From: Exiguobacterium sp. s122
GTDB taxonomy: Bacteria; Bacillota; Bacilli; Exiguobacteriales; Exiguobacteriaceae
Direction of reading: 5' to 3'
Length of the DNA: 64,000 nt
Assembly: GCF_018618475.1 (NCBI RefSeq)
Contig: NZ_JACSMD010000002.1
Coordinates: 248,001-312,000 of the forward strand
Shown one piece after another: positions 17,823 to 27,190 of the stretch. Each line of letters opens with the position of its first letter. Within the stretch, counting starts at the first letter, position 1. The notes beneath the pieces are model-generated. The model ran no database searches. It worked only from the letters and a program-made list of their open reading frames with translations, and was not told where the DNA came from. The position numbers and the translations under genes are program-made.

Positions 17823-19157
17823 TTACTTAAAGTTATTATACGTTCCTAACAGCTGCATCTGAATCGCTTCTTGCAAGATATCTTTATTGTCCTCTTGCTC
17901 ATGGACCTCTGCGATTCGATGGCTCATCCGCTCAATCAATCCGACGACGAGGGCGTTCCCCATCGTGAAGTAACGCTTGCGGTCCGTCATCGTACCCGTC
18001 CATCCATAAGGGAATCCGTTCAGTCCCTCGCACTCCTCAGGGCGCAAGTAACGAAGCTTCTTCGTCTGTGGATCTTCGATGACATGGCTCGAGCGATTGC
18101 ATGTGCCTTCACTCGTCAACATGGTGCGGCCAGGAAGGTCGAGCGAGTCCGGATATGACATGCCGCCTTCCGCATACACATACACGTGACCGCTCGCCGA
18201 GGTCCGCTCGATTTTCTTCGGCCCTTTCAAGTAAGCCAACTCTTCCTGCTCGGTTCGACCAGATTTTTTAATCGTCTCGGTGTCCAAATAATACTGCTCC
18301 GGCGCAGGACCGAACTGCTCATATACCTCTTGGACCACATCACCGAGCGTCTTCGGCGCTTCGCGTTTCGGTAACGTCTCGAGCGTCGTCACCTGGTCGC
18401 CCGACATGACACCCGCGTTCCGGTATGTGGCCGAGAACGTGTCGGAGATTTCGACGATGTCTTTCGGCAGTTCGAACTGCGAGCCTGGATGTTTCTCACT
18501 CGTCAGTTCATGGACCGGGAACGTTGGTGCAAAGAAGCCTGACTCGAGAAGCCACGTCTCAGGATCGGCCTTGTGCGCCCGCACTGAGTGATTCAAATCG
18601 TTACGGGTCGCAAAGATGAAGATGCGACGGCGGCGTTGCGCGAACCCGTAGTCGGCCGCATTGACGACACGCCACTCGACCGTATAGCCTTGGTCGGCAA
18701 ACGCACGAAGCATGACACTGAAGTCACGTCCCCGTTGCTTGGCCGGCGACTTCATGAGTCGATCGACGTTCTCGAGCAACACGTAAGGCGGTCTCTCTTG
18801 TTCGATGATGTTCATGATTTCCCAAAACAAGACACCCTTTTTCCCTTGAATCCCTTGCTCGTTCTTTAGGCTGCGCGACACGCTGTAGTCTTGGCAAGGA
18901 AACCCGCCTACTAACAGATGATGCGGGCCTGCCTCCATCCAAGAGAGGGCGATATCTTCGTTCGAATGAACCCCACGTCCCTTGAACCGTTCTGCGTAGC
19001 AATCAAAGGCCGGCTGGCTCTTCGTCGCCGGTTCCCATTGATTGCCCCAAACCACATCGAATTTGTCCGATGTAGGCTCGGCATTCACGTCTTTAATCCC
19101 TTCAAGTGCGATGCGGAAACCTCCTACACCAGCAAATAACTCAACTACTTTAATCAA
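17823..19157 (-). CDS. DNA cytosine C5-methyltransferase of the Sau3AI-type (GATC) system
   Basis: 444 residues from TTG 19157, eight bases after AAAGGG; a GTG at 19166 overlaps that ribosome-binding site and is less likely. Motif I is VELFAGVGGFRIALEG, motif IV is GGFPCQDYSV with the catalytic Cys at residue 88, motif VI is ENVDRLM, motif VIII is FAQRRRRIF, and GNALVVGLI is motif X. It is divergent from a Sau3AI-like endonuclease gene with a Vsr gene beyond, so it most likely methylates the cytosine of GATC. Base composition is host-like, in contrast to the flanking AT-rich genes. Confidence 0.92.
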   Translation of the reverse strand: MIKVVELFAGVGGFRIALEGIKDVNAEPTSDKFDVVWGNQWEPATKSQPAFDCYAERFKGRGVHSNEDIALSWMEAGPHHLLVGGFPCQDYSVSRSLKNEQGIQGKKGVLFWEIMNIIEQERPPYVLLENVDRLMKSPAKQRGRDFSVMLRAFADQGYTVEWRVVNAADYGFAQRRRRIFIFATRNDLNHSVRAHKADPETWLLESGFFAPTFPVHELTSEKHPGSQFELPKDIVEISDTFSATYRNAGVMSGDQVTTLETLPKREAPKTLGDVVQEVYEQFGPAPEQYYLDTETIKKSGRTEQEELAYLKGPKKIERTSASGHVYVYAEGGMSYPDSLDLPGRTMLTSEGTCNRSSHVIEDPQTKKLRYLRPEECEGLNGFPYGWTGTMTDRKRYFTMGNALVVGLIERMSHRIAEVHEQEDNKDILQEAIQMQLLGTYNNFK

Positions 19158-19299
19158 CGGGAACACCCTTTCGCATTTTCTATCTTAAATTTACTCTATT
19201 TTTAATTTCGACTCAATGGAAATAGTGTATCACGAACGATGAATTCGATCAAGCGGTACGCTATAATGGTTATATATGTAAACTGTAGGAGGAGTTATT

Positions 19300-20670
19300 T
19301 TGCGGTACGAAACGCTTCAAGAATTGATGGATAAGGCAAGAGAGGCCGAAGGAAAGACGTTCGGAGAAATCGACACGACCGGGCGCATCAAGAATGTCCG
19401 TTCGAAAGGTTCCCTCGGGCACATCATCGAGGAGAGCCATTTCGGCTACCCGATCAATTCGGACGCACGGCCTGATTTTGAAGAGCTCGGCATCGAATTG
19501 AAGGTCACCCCTTTCAAGAAGAACAAGAACGGTACATATTCATCGAAGGAGCGGCTCGTTCTGAACATGATTGATTATCATAACGAGCACGAGTATTCGT
19601 TCGAGACGTCGAGCTTCTTATCCAAAGCCACGAGCATGCTTATCATGCTTTATCAATATGAGCCGAACATCCCTATCGACGACTACCGTATCTACAAAGC
19701 ATTCTTGAACGAGTTCTCAGAGGAAGACTTGGACGTGATGCGCCAAGACTGGGAGACGATTGTCGCAAAAATCAAACGTGGAGAGGCCCATTTGATTTCC
19801 GAGGCCGATACGATGTACTTATCGGCCTGCACGAAAGGAGCAAATGGTTCGGTCGTTCGCAGCCAACCGTTCTCGGAACAACCGGCAAAGCCACGTGCCT
19901 TTTCTCTCAAAGCTTCTTATATGTCAGGGCTCGTCCGTCAGTACTTGACCCCAGAATTGATGGAGTCAATCGCCAACCATGGTGAACTGAAAGAAATGTC
20001 GATTGAAGAACTCCTCGAGGCAAGACTCGCGCCTCATTACGGGAAGACGGTACTCGAATTATGCGAGGAGACGAGCATCCCATATAACCCGAGCAATAAA
20101 GCGATGATTCCGCGAGTCATGGCAAAACTTTTAGGAGTCAGAAAGACCGACTTGTCGAGCATCGAAGAGTTTACGAAAGCGAACATCAAGTTCAAGACGA
20201 TTGCCCGAGAGCCTGACGGCAAAATCCGAGAGCACATGTCATTCGGAAAAGTCGATTTCGACGCCTTGTCTCAAGACGATTGGGAAGAATCCGACTTGTA
20301 CGACACGTTCGCCGAACAGAAATACCTCTTCCTCGTCTTCCGATATGACGAGGACTACGTTCCCAAACAAAAACGTATCCCTCGTTTCGAAGGGATACGC
20401 CTGTGGAACATGCCGCTCGGAACAGTCGACGGCGAATTGAAATCGATGTGGTGTGAGGCCCAGCGGGTGGTCCGTGCGGGCGTTCAACTGACACCTGTGA
20501 AACGTGGTGTCAAAAACAACCTTCCTGGTCCGACGTTCAACCGAGTCGCTCACGTACGCTCGAAAGCTTTAGATGGGAAAGATAAAGTGCGACTTCCGGA
20601 TGGTCAATGGATTACCAAGCAATCGTTCTGGTTGGACAAAAACTATATCCAGCAGATTCTAGACGTTTAA
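19300..20670 (+). CDS. Sau3AI/MutH-type restriction endonuclease, predicted GATC specificity
   Basis: 456 residues from TTG 19300 behind AGGAGG. The N-terminal MutH-like domain carries Asp59, Glu66 and Lys68 in PDFEELGIELKV, which is exactly the D-x6-E-x-K spacing of MutH and Sau3AI, after the upstream KGSLGHIIEE helix. The second half resembles the inactive C-terminal MutH-like domain of Sau3AI, used for DNA binding and dimer-like looping. Length fits Sau3AI. It is a Type II enzyme with the divergent methyltransferase as its protective partner. GATC specificity is inferred from the family. Confidence 0.9.
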   Translation: MRYETLQELMDKAREAEGKTFGEIDTTGRIKNVRSKGSLGHIIEESHFGYPINSDARPDFEELGIELKVTPFKKNKNGTYSSKERLVLNMIDYHNEHEYSFETSSFLSKATSMLIMLYQYEPNIPIDDYRIYKAFLNEFSEEDLDVMRQDWETIVAKIKRGEAHLISEADTMYLSACTKGANGSVVRSQPFSEQPAKPRAFSLKASYMSGLVRQYLTPELMESIANHGELKEMSIEELLEARLAPHYGKTVLELCEETSIPYNPSNKAMIPRVMAKLLGVRKTDLSSIEEFTKANIKFKTIAREPDGKIREHMSFGKVDFDALSQDDWEESDLYDTFAEQKYLFLVFRYDEDYVPKQKRIPRFEGIRLWNMPLGTVDGELKSMWCEAQRVVRAGVQLTPVKRGVKNNLPGPTFNRVAHVRSKALDGKDKVRLPDGQWITKQSFWLDKNYIQQILDV

Positions 20671-20682
20671 CATGAGTACTTC

Positions 20683-20717
20683 CCTCCCTCAAGTGGAATC
20701 CTCTTACTAGAGGGAGG
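20683..20717 (+). promoter_or_regulatory. Hairpin sequestering the vsr ribosome-binding site
   Basis: CCTCCCTC (20683-20690) pairs perfectly with GAGGGAGG (20710-20717). The right arm holds the Shine-Dalgarno of vsr (ATG 20725). Translation of vsr may depend on melting by ribosomes finishing the endonuclease gene 13 bases upstream. Confidence 0.5.
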
Positions 20718-20724
20718 TGAAGGT

Positions 20725-21168
20725 ATGGCCAGAAATGTACCGAAAGCATCGAGTCCAGCCGTCTTCAAGACGATGAGCGGGAATCGTGGCAAGGATACCA
20801 AAATGGAAGTGAAGGTCCGAAAAGCACTTTGGGCTGCCGGATATCGATATCGGAAGAACAATCGGAAGCTGTATGGGACACCAGACATCTCGTTTCCCGG
20901 ACTCCGTGTCGTCGTCTTTTTGGACTCCTGCTATTGGCATGGCTGCCCCCTTCATTTTAAAATCCCGAAGACGAACGCCGAGTTCTGGCGTCAAAAAATT
21001 GGACGTAACATCGAACGGGATGCCGACGTCACACGACACTATGTCGAGGAAGGATGGATCATCCTTCGGTTTTGGGAGCATCAGGTCAATGAGGACTTCG
21101 AACACGTGATTTATACCATCACCCATTTTGTCGACAATTCTAGAAAAAATATCAGGAGACTAAAGTAA
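20725..21168 (+). CDS. vsr: Very short patch repair (Vsr) endonuclease
   Basis: 147 residues. The family core is clear: GNRGKDTKMEVKVR, YRKNNRKLYGTPDI, VVVFLDSCYWHGCP with the catalytic Asp and zinc-binding Cys/His, IPKTNAEFWRQKI and ILRFWEHQV. Vsr nicks beside T:G mismatches created by deamination of 5-methylcytosine. Beside a GATC C5-methyltransferase its job would be to repair G-A-T-T:G mismatches. The stop overlaps the next ATG by one base (TAATG). Confidence 0.95.
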   Translation: MARNVPKASSPAVFKTMSGNRGKDTKMEVKVRKALWAAGYRYRKNNRKLYGTPDISFPGLRVVVFLDSCYWHGCPLHFKIPKTNAEFWRQKIGRNIERDADVTRHYVEEGWIILRFWEHQVNEDFEHVIYTITHFVDNSRKNIRRLK

Positions 21169-21974
21169 TGAACCCAGATAAAATTCAACGTACTTGGATT
21201 AAAAAGCCTAAAGAAGACACTGAGTGGTTACACATAAAGGAGTTTCAAATACAGCTCGTCGATAGTTTTTATTACAGAAACTCTAAAACCTTTTTAGAGG
21301 TTTTTCCTAAGTATAAAAATGATGTATACAACCTTATTCACAAATCTTTTGATGACCTTACTCCTGTACACGGTACCGAAAACAAAAAACATTACCGTAA
21401 AATTTCTACTAAAGAAATCAACAAAGCACTTCGAAAACGCTTGATGGAAATTCCTGATATACATCTCGAAGTTAGTTTTATGGATGGATATTTTCAAGAC
21501 AACGATAAAGCTAAAGGATTCGATTTTGCCTACTATGATGAGGAATTAAACGCTAAAAAAATTCACGATTACTGTTTTGGGCATCGTTCAGTTAGTGACG
21601 GTGATACACACTGGAGAAGTTTCGTGACAAAACAACAGAAAAAGAATTATCTTTCAAATCAAGTATTTGAAGATAATTACTTTGATGACTTCGAACCCAA
21701 TGACGAATCTACACCTACGGTAGTAGGTGAGATTCAACTTGCCAACTGGGCTTTAGGTTATTATGACTTATTTAAAGTTCTGCATTTAGATAATTTAACA
21801 GGTATTGATTTGTTAATTTACATAACACCAACAGGTAATCTCGAGAAATTATTAAGTAGTAATATAGTGACTTATGAGAAAATGAAAAAAACAATTGAAA
21901 CATATTCAAGCGTCTTAAAAGTACCTATTTGGTTAGTAGGTATAGATATTGAAGAAGTTTCATCTACCCAGTAA
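21168..21974 (+). CDS. BglII/BstYI-like restriction endonuclease candidate
   Basis: 268 residues. The segment NDESTPTVVGEIQLANWALGYY holds Asp179, Glu188 and Gln190. This is the same D-x8-E-x-Q spacing as the BglII active site (Asp84, Glu93, Gln95), and the following FKV...GIDLLIYI and WLVGID strands suit that fold. BglII and BstYI cut GATC-containing hexamers, which fits the neighbourhood. The gene is AT-rich like the 13.1-17.8 kb operon and unlike vsr, to which it is coupled by a TAATG overlap. No dedicated methyltransferase adjoins it. Assigned from motif and context only. Confidence 0.7.
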   Translation: MNPDKIQRTWIKKPKEDTEWLHIKEFQIQLVDSFYYRNSKTFLEVFPKYKNDVYNLIHKSFDDLTPVHGTENKKHYRKISTKEINKALRKRLMEIPDIHLEVSFMDGYFQDNDKAKGFDFAYYDEELNAKKIHDYCFGHRSVSDGDTHWRSFVTKQQKKNYLSNQVFEDNYFDDFEPNDESTPTVVGEIQLANWALGYYDLFKVLHLDNLTGIDLLIYITPTGNLEKLLSSNIVTYEKMKKTIETYSSVLKVPIWLVGIDIEEVSSTQ

Positions 21975-22044
21975 CTTAAGAGTTTTTATTTTTCAATTGA
22001 TAATATATTGATTCCTTGCGAGAATAAATCACGGATTCACTCAG

Positions 22045-22079
22045 AAAAGCTGTCCAATCGGGACAGCTTTTATTTTTTT
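22045..22079 (+). terminator. Terminator at the right border of the island
   Basis: AAAAGCTGTCC / GGACAGCTTTT hairpin followed by ATTTTTTT. It lies 70 bases after the BglII-like gene. Confidence 0.85.
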
Positions 22080-22234
22080 CACATAGGTTATTGAAAACAA
22101 AAGCACATTTAATTTGTAATCGTTTTCTTTCCTTATATAGAGCGTTTCAAAGATAAAACGTTGATGTATCAACATTTTTCCAGACATGCAAACGCCTTGA
22201 CATTTTTGGTCGGTTATATGAAGTTAGTATTACA

Positions 22235-22249
22235 TTATAATTATTCTAG
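22235..22249. promoter_or_regulatory. PerR-type operator overlapping the ahpC promoter
   Basis: TTATAATTATTCTAG matches the Bacillus Per box TTATAATNATTATAA at all but two positions and contains a TATAAT -10 hexamer (22236-22241). This predicts peroxide-induced ahpCF expression. Confidence 0.7.
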
Positions 22250-22297
22250 TAGAGACAAAAAGTCCACTAGAGTAAAAAACCAAGGAGGACATACCCC

Positions 22298-22861
22298 ATG
22301 TCATTAATCGGCAAAGAAATCTTACCTTTCAAAGCACAAGCATTCCAAACAGGTGAATTCCTCGAAGTATCGGACAACGACTTCAAAGGTCAATGGAGCG
22401 TCGTTTGCTTCTACCCAGCTGACTTCACATTCGTTTGCCCGACTGAACTCGAAGACCTTCAAAACGAATATGCAACACTTAAAAACCTCGGTGTCGAAGT
22501 GTACTCAGTATCGACGGACACGCACTTCACGCACAAAGCATGGCACGAAACGTCTGAGAAAATCGGCAAAATCGAGTACATCATGATCGGTGACCCATCA
22601 CACACGATCTCACGTAACTTCGACGTCTTGAACGAAGAAGATGGCCTTGCTGACCGCGGTACGTTCATCATCGACCCAGATGGCGTCATCCAAACAGTCG
22701 AAATCAACGCAGGCGGCATCGGCCGTGACGCGAGCACGCTCGTCAACAAAGTCAAAGCGGCACAATACGTGCGCAACAACCCAGGTGAAGTCTGCCCGGC
22801 GAAATGGGAAGAAGGTTCTGCGACACTTCGCCCGAGCCTCGACCTCGTCGGCAAGTTGTAA
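22298..22861 (+). CDS. ahpC: Alkyl hydroperoxide reductase peroxiredoxin AhpC
   Basis: 187 residues, a typical 2-Cys peroxiredoxin. The peroxidatic Cys lies in [17 protein letters not shown] and the resolving Cys near the C-terminus in GEVCPAKW. It reduces H2O2 and organic peroxides, then is recycled by AhpF, encoded 12 bases downstream. Start ATG follows AAGGAGGACATACCCC. The promoter carries a PerR-like box. Confidence 0.97.
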   Translation: MSLIGKEILPFKAQAFQTGEFLEVSDNDFKGQWSVVCFYPADFTFVCPTELEDLQNEYATLKNLGVEVYSVSTDTHFTHKAWHETSEKIGKIEYIMIGDPSHTISRNFDVLNEEDGLADRGTFIIDPDGVIQTVEINAGGIGRDASTLVNKVKAAQYVRNNPGEVCPAKWEEGSATLRPSLDLVGKL

Positions 22862-22873
22862 GGAGCCGATTTC

Positions 22874-24397
22874 ATGTTAGAAGCAGATATTAAACAACAG
22901 TTGGACCAATATCTCCAGCTCATGGAGGGCGACGTCGTCCTCCGTGTCAGCGCTGGAGACGACGCGGTCTCTAAAGAGATGCTCGACCTCGTGAACGAAC
23001 TCGCGAGCATGTCGTCACGCATCTCGGTCGAGCACGTCACGCTCGATCGCACACCGAGCTTCAGCGTGAGCCGTCCGTCTGAAGAGACAGGGATCGTCTT
23101 CGCAGGAATCCCGCTCGGTCACGAGTTCACGTCACTCGTCCTCGCGTTGCTCCAAGTGAGCGGTCGGGCGCCGAAAGTCGACGCGGACGCGATCAAACAG
23201 ATTCAAAACATTCAAGGCACGTACCACTTCGAGTCGTACATCAGCCTCAGCTGCCACAACTGCCCGGACGTCGTTCAGGCACTGAACGTCATGAGCGTGC
23301 TCAACCCGAACATCTCACACACGATGATTGACGGTGGCGCCTTCAAGGCAGAAGTGGAAGCGAAAGAAATTATGGCTGTCCCGACCGTCTTCTTGAACGG
23401 TGAGGCGTTCGGCAACGGACGTATGTCACTCGAAGAGATTTTGGCGAAACTCGGCACAGGCCCGGACGCTTCGGCGTTCGAAAACAAAGATCCGTATGAC
23501 GTCCTCGTCATCGGTGGCGGCCCAGCTGGTGCGAGTGCAGCGGTTTACGCGGCTCGTAAAGGCATCCGCACAGGAATCGTCGCCGAGCGCTTCGGTGGTC
23601 AAGTGATGGACACGATGGGGATTGAGAACTTCATCGGCACATCTTACACGGAAGGCCCGAAACTCGTCGCGAGCTTGGAAGAGCACGTGAAAGAGTACGG
23701 CATCGACGTCATGAACCTCCAGCGCGCGAAGCGCCTTGAGAAGACAGACTTCGTCGAAGTCGAACTCGAGAACGGTGCCGTCTTGAAGAGTAAGAGCGTC
23801 ATCCTCTCGACAGGTGCTCGCTGGCGCAACGTCAATGTCCCAGGTGAAGCCGAGTTCAAAAACAAAGGTGTCGCCTACTGCCCGCACTGTGACGGCCCGC
23901 TCTTCGAAGGGAAGCGCGTTGCGGTCATCGGTGGTGGGAACTCTGGAATTGAAGCCGCGATCGACCTCGCCGGAATCGTCAAACACGTGACGGTGCTCGA
24001 GTTCGCTCCTGAACTGAAGGCCGACCAAGTGCTTCAAGACCGTCTTCACAGCCTCCCGAATGTGACCGTCGTTACGAACGCCCAGACGACAGAAATTACG
24101 GGTACGGACAAAGTGAACGGCATCTCGTACGTGTCACGCGAGACGAACGAGACGCATCACGTCGAACTCGAAGGCGTCTTCGTCCAGATCGGTCTCGTCC
24201 CGAACACGGACTGGCTCGACTCGGTCGAACGCAACAACTTCGGAGAGATCGTCGTCGACCGTCACGGCGCGACGAACGTCCCAGGTGTGTTCGCAGCGGG
24301 TGACTGCACGAACAGCGCCTACAAACAAATCATCATCTCGATGGGCTCTGGTGCGACGGCTGCACTTGGTGCTTTCGATTATATGATTCGCAACTAA
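22874..24397 (+). CDS. ahpF: Alkyl hydroperoxide reductase flavoprotein subunit AhpF
   Basis: 507 residues. An N-terminal double-thioredoxin-fold domain contains the CHNC disulphide ([10 protein letters not shown]). It is followed by an FAD-binding [17 protein letters not shown] motif, the redox-active CPHC ([12 protein letters not shown]), the NADH-binding [10 protein letters not shown] motif and the terminal FAD motif GVFAAGDCT. It passes electrons from NADH to AhpC. Operon with ahpC and shared terminator. Confidence 0.97.
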   Translation: MLEADIKQQLDQYLQLMEGDVVLRVSAGDDAVSKEMLDLVNELASMSSRISVEHVTLDRTPSFSVSRPSEETGIVFAGIPLGHEFTSLVLALLQVSGRAPKVDADAIKQIQNIQGTYHFESYISLSCHNCPDVVQALNVMSVLNPNISHTMIDGGAFKAEVEAKEIMAVPTVFLNGEAFGNGRMSLEEILAKLGTGPDASAFENKDPYDVLVIGGGPAGASAAVYAARKGIRTGIVAERFGGQVMDTMGIENFIGTSYTEGPKLVASLEEHVKEYGIDVMNLQRAKRLEKTDFVEVELENGAVLKSKSVILSTGARWRNVNVPGEAEFKNKGVAYCPHCDGPLFEGKRVAVIGGGNSGIEAAIDLAGIVKHVTVLEFAPELKADQVLQDRLHSLPNVTVVTNAQTTEITGTDKVNGISYVSRETNETHHVELEGVFVQIGLVPNTDWLDSVERNNFGEIVVDRHGATNVPGVFAAGDCTNSAYKQIIISMGSGATAALGAFDYMIRN

Positions 24398-24401
24398 CAG
24401 G

Positions 24402-24435
24402 AAACGCGTCCTCACATTGGAGGACGCGTTTTTGT
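24402..24435 (+). terminator. Terminator of ahpCF
   Basis: Stem AAACGCGTCCTC / GAGGACGCGTTT followed by TTGTG. It lies five bases after the ahpF stop codon. Confidence 0.88.
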
Positions 24436-24633
24436 GATTTCTTCTAAACCTGACCTTTTCATCACTAAAATACTGAGAAATCCCCCCTATTTCATCTCCA
24501 TCCGCCACTTTGATCATCCCAAAAACAGACAACAAAGCAACACGACTTCCGTTACATCGCACCGATTCAAACGTTTCATTTCCTCGGAAAGTGGAATAGC
24601 GGACAAGAGAAGCGATTCCATTCAAGGAGGTAA

Positions 24634-25473
24634 ATGATGAAAATCCCAACAATCAAACTGCATGACGGCTACGACATTCCGGCAATTGGGCTCGGGACCG
24701 TCTATTTACGAGGGGAAACCGGCGTCGATGCGATCACGTGCGCTATTCGGAACGGCTATCGTTTAATCGATTCGGCCATCCGTTATGACAATGAAGGGAC
24801 GGTCGGTGAAGCCGTCCGCCAATCCGGCATCCCGCGTGAGCAACTGTTCCTAACTTCAAAACTACGTGGACAATATTTCGATTATGACGACGCACTCGAG
24901 ATGATTCGCGAGTCGCTTTACCGGGCTAACTTAGACTATTGGGACTTGTTCCTCTTACATTGGCCGAATCCGAAACAAGATAAATACGTTGAAGCGTGGC
25001 GTGCGCTTATTCAAGCGAAAGAGAACGGGTGGATTCGTTCTATCGGTGTCTCAAACTTCATGCCAGAGCACCTCGATCGCTTAATCGAAGAGACAGGCGA
25101 GACACCAGTCATCAATCAAATTGAGATGCATCCGTATTTCTCGCAAGTCGAACAACGTCAAGCAGACAAGGACCGAAACATCATTACTGAGGCGTGGAGT
25201 CCGCTCAGTCGTGCTCGTACCGTCATCCATGACGAGACCATCACCGAGCTCGCCCGACAAAAAGGCAAGACCGTGTCCCAAGTCATCTTACGTTGGCACG
25301 TCCAGCTCGGCGTCATCCCGCTCCCGCGCTCCTCAAGCGAGATGCACCAAAAAGAGAACCTCGACGTCTTCAATTTCGAATTGACGGACGACGAGATGGA
25401 GACGCTCAACCAATTGACGAAGTCGGACGGCCGCATTGACAATCAAGATCCACGAGAATACGAAGAGTTTTAA
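24634..25473 (+). CDS. Aldo/keto reductase
   Basis: 279 residues with the AKR TIM-barrel pattern: GYRLIDSAIRYDNEGTVGEAVR (catalytic Asp and Tyr), FLTSKLRG (Lys), LLHWPNP (His), IGVSNFMPEHL, VINQIEMHPYF and the NADPH-binding IPLPRSSS segment. ATG 24634 is followed at once by a second ATG (24637) that has slightly better spacing to GGAGGT. It reduces aldehydes or ketones with NADPH; the substrate is not readable. Own terminator downstream. Confidence 0.93.
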   Translation: MMKIPTIKLHDGYDIPAIGLGTVYLRGETGVDAITCAIRNGYRLIDSAIRYDNEGTVGEAVRQSGIPREQLFLTSKLRGQYFDYDDALEMIRESLYRANLDYWDLFLLHWPNPKQDKYVEAWRALIQAKENGWIRSIGVSNFMPEHLDRLIEETGETPVINQIEMHPYFSQVEQRQADKDRNIITEAWSPLSRARTVIHDETITELARQKGKTVSQVILRWHVQLGVIPLPRSSSEMHQKENLDVFNFELTDDEMETLNQLTKSDGRIDNQDPREYEEF

Positions 25474-25479
25474 TTTTTT

Positions 25480-25509
25480 CGGATTGAGCATGCGCTCAAT
25501 CCGATTTTT
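25480..25509 (+). terminator. Terminator of the aldo/keto reductase gene
   Basis: CGGATTGAGC ATGC GCTCAATCCG followed by ATTTTTG. Near-perfect ten-base stem. Confidence 0.88.
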
Positions 25510-25546
25510 GTATATATTCGAACTAAACTACTTCAAGGAGAATCTC

Positions 25547-25957
25547 ATGCTATCCCAACAACGAAAAGATATGATGGCCATCTTGAAACGAGAAGTCGTG
25601 CCTTATTTGCGATCGTATCAATTCAACGGATCGTTTCCTCACTTTCGGCGCCTTCAATCAAATCAGATTGATTTAGTCACCTTTCAATTTAATCGTCATG
25701 GCGGCTCGTTCATCATCGTATTGGCTCAAGCTCCGGCCACTGGTATTCAAACATATTGGGGAGAACAAATCACCCCACAAAAAATGACCGCCCAAGATGT
25801 CGACATCGAAGCGAGACGAAGACTAGGCAGTCATACTCCATATGAAGATGGGATTTGGTTCTCTTACGAATCAGCCCAGTCGGAACAAGACTATATGCGC
25901 GTGGCGCAACAAGTTATTGTTGCATTTGCGAAGTATAAATCGGATTGGAACGTGTAA
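25547..25957 (+). CDS. DUF4304-like protein
   Basis: 136 residues from ATG 25547, chosen because CAAGGAGAATCTC precedes it; the open frame extends to 25436 through the upstream terminator, which is not credible as coding. The pattern KREVVPYLRSYQFNGSFPHFRRLQ followed by IDLVTFQFNRHGGSF fits the DUF4304 family of small soluble proteins of unknown role, some of which occur near toxin-immunity genes. No partner gene is seen here. Confidence 0.68.
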   Translation: MLSQQRKDMMAILKREVVPYLRSYQFNGSFPHFRRLQSNQIDLVTFQFNRHGGSFIIVLAQAPATGIQTYWGEQITPQKMTAQDVDIEARRRLGSHTPYEDGIWFSYESAQSEQDYMRVAQQVIVAFAKYKSDWNV

Positions 25958-25987
25958 CAGCATCGTACTTTATCAGGTCACAACACT

Positions 25988-26019
25988 AAAAAAGATTGAG
26001 CCGATGCTCAATCTTTTTT
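25988..26019. terminator. Bidirectional terminator
   Basis: AAAAAAGATTGAGC / GCTCAATCTTTTTT between the DUF4304-like gene and rodA. The hairpin overlaps the rodA stop codon. Confidence 0.88.
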
Positions 26020-27190
26020 AGGTTTTCTGTAAGTCACGCCGGACATACGTTTTGTGGGCAGCGTTCATCATCAAGCCGACCGCGAACAGACTGACGACCA
26101 GCGACGTGCCTCCATAGCTCAAGAACGGCAATGGTAGCCCTGTGATCGGGAGTACGCCGATTGTCATGCCGATGTTTTGGAACACTTGAAATCCGAACAT
26201 CGCAATCATCCCGATGATGAAATATGTTCCAAACCAAGAATCGGCACGTCTACTCATCCGTAGCGTGTACGCGATGAAGAAGAAATACAACAAGATGACC
26301 GTCGTCGCGCCGAAAAATCCATAAAAGCCGGCAAGCGACGCGAAGACGAAGTCGGTATGCGCCTCAGGTAACGAGACGAGCGGATTGTTGCGCCCAACCC
26401 CCGTCATTTGACCGGCGCCGATTTTATTCATCGACCGCATGAGTTGATACGACAAGTCGCTCGCATAACTATATGGGTCGAGCCACGCATAGACACGATT
26501 CAATGAATGGCTCGGGACGACCCGTTCCACGAGCGAAATGTGGTGGAGGAACAAGTAGAAGAAACCGGCAATCGAACTCGCGACGAGTCCTAACGCCCCG
26601 AGCGCCCACTTCCAGTCAATTTCAGACACGAAAAGAATTGTCAAAAAAATCACGAGTAGGACAAGCCCGCTTCCCAAGTCCGGTTGCGTGAAGACGAGCA
26701 CGAACGGCACGAACGTGACGAGTCCTGTCTTTACGATAAACCAAATGTCCTCTCTTCCTTGGCGCGGCCGCCTCGCATAGGACGCCGCCATCGAGGCGAG
26801 CGAAAGCGTCAAAAAAATCTTCATCAGCTCAGACGGTTGAATCGTGACCCCAGCGACTTGGAACCAGCGGTACGCCCCATTGATGTTCGGTACGTAGGAC
26901 GTCCCTTGCAACGGGACGAGCAACACGAGTAAACCGACCCCGAAGCCATATAACCACCAGTGCAGTTTTTGTAATTGCTCAAACTCAATATAAAGTACGG
27001 TCAGTAAGGCGACGAATCCGATGATATACCAGACGATTTGTTGCTGAGGAAACGGCACGTTGGCAATTGTCGCCGGAAGGATGGCCTGGACAGCGAAAAG
27101 GATCCATACGCTGATGAGCATGAATAACGCAAGGAGCGCCAACAGCGTCGCATCGACTTTCAACCAGACTAGCTTTAGCTGTGACCACAT
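26018..27190 (-). CDS. rodA: RodA/FtsW/SpoVE family peptidoglycan polymerase, RodA-like
   Basis: 390 residues from ATG 27190, nine bases after AAAGGAG; an ATG at 27199 touches the ribosome-binding site. About ten membrane segments. SEDS-family motifs include GLVLLVIFLTILFVSEIDWKW, PEAHTDFVFA (active-site region), a GLPLPFLSYGGTS loop and the N-terminal LKLVWLKVDA. SEDS proteins polymerise lipid II glycan strands with a class B PBP. The single-gene context and absence of division genes favour the elongation type (RodA) over FtsW, but this is not certain. Confidence 0.88.
   Translation of the reverse strand: MWSQLKLVWLKVDATLLALLALFMLISVWILFAVQAILPATIANVPFPQQQIVWYIIGFVALLTVLYIEFEQLQKLHWWLYGFGVGLLVLLVPLQGTSYVPNINGAYRWFQVAGVTIQPSELMKIFLTLSLASMAASYARRPRQGREDIWFIVKTGLVTFVPFVLVFTQPDLGSGLVLLVIFLTILFVSEIDWKWALGALGLVASSIAGFFYLFLHHISLVERVVPSHSLNRVYAWLDPYSYASDLSYQLMRSMNKIGAGQMTGVGRNNPLVSLPEAHTDFVFASLAGFYGFFGATTVILLYFFFIAYTLRMSRRADSWFGTYFIIGMIAMFGFQVFQNIGMTIGVLPITGLPLPFLSYGGTSLVVSLFAVGLMMNAAHKTYVRRDLQKT

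Larger units (their letters stand above)
21975..22297. other. Intergenic region between defence island and ahpC
   Basis: The 323 bases hold a terminator (22045-22079), an inverted repeat AACGTTGAT/ATCAACATT around 22159-22178, a TTGACA (22197-22202) without a well-placed partner, and the PerR-like box of ahpC. No open reading frame with a ribosome-binding site was found. Confidence 0.6.

Noticed and set aside
24434-24637. 67-residue frame upstream of the aldo/keto reductase
   Set aside because: No ribosome-binding site, unlikely composition, and it overlaps the ahpF terminator and the reductase ribosome-binding site.
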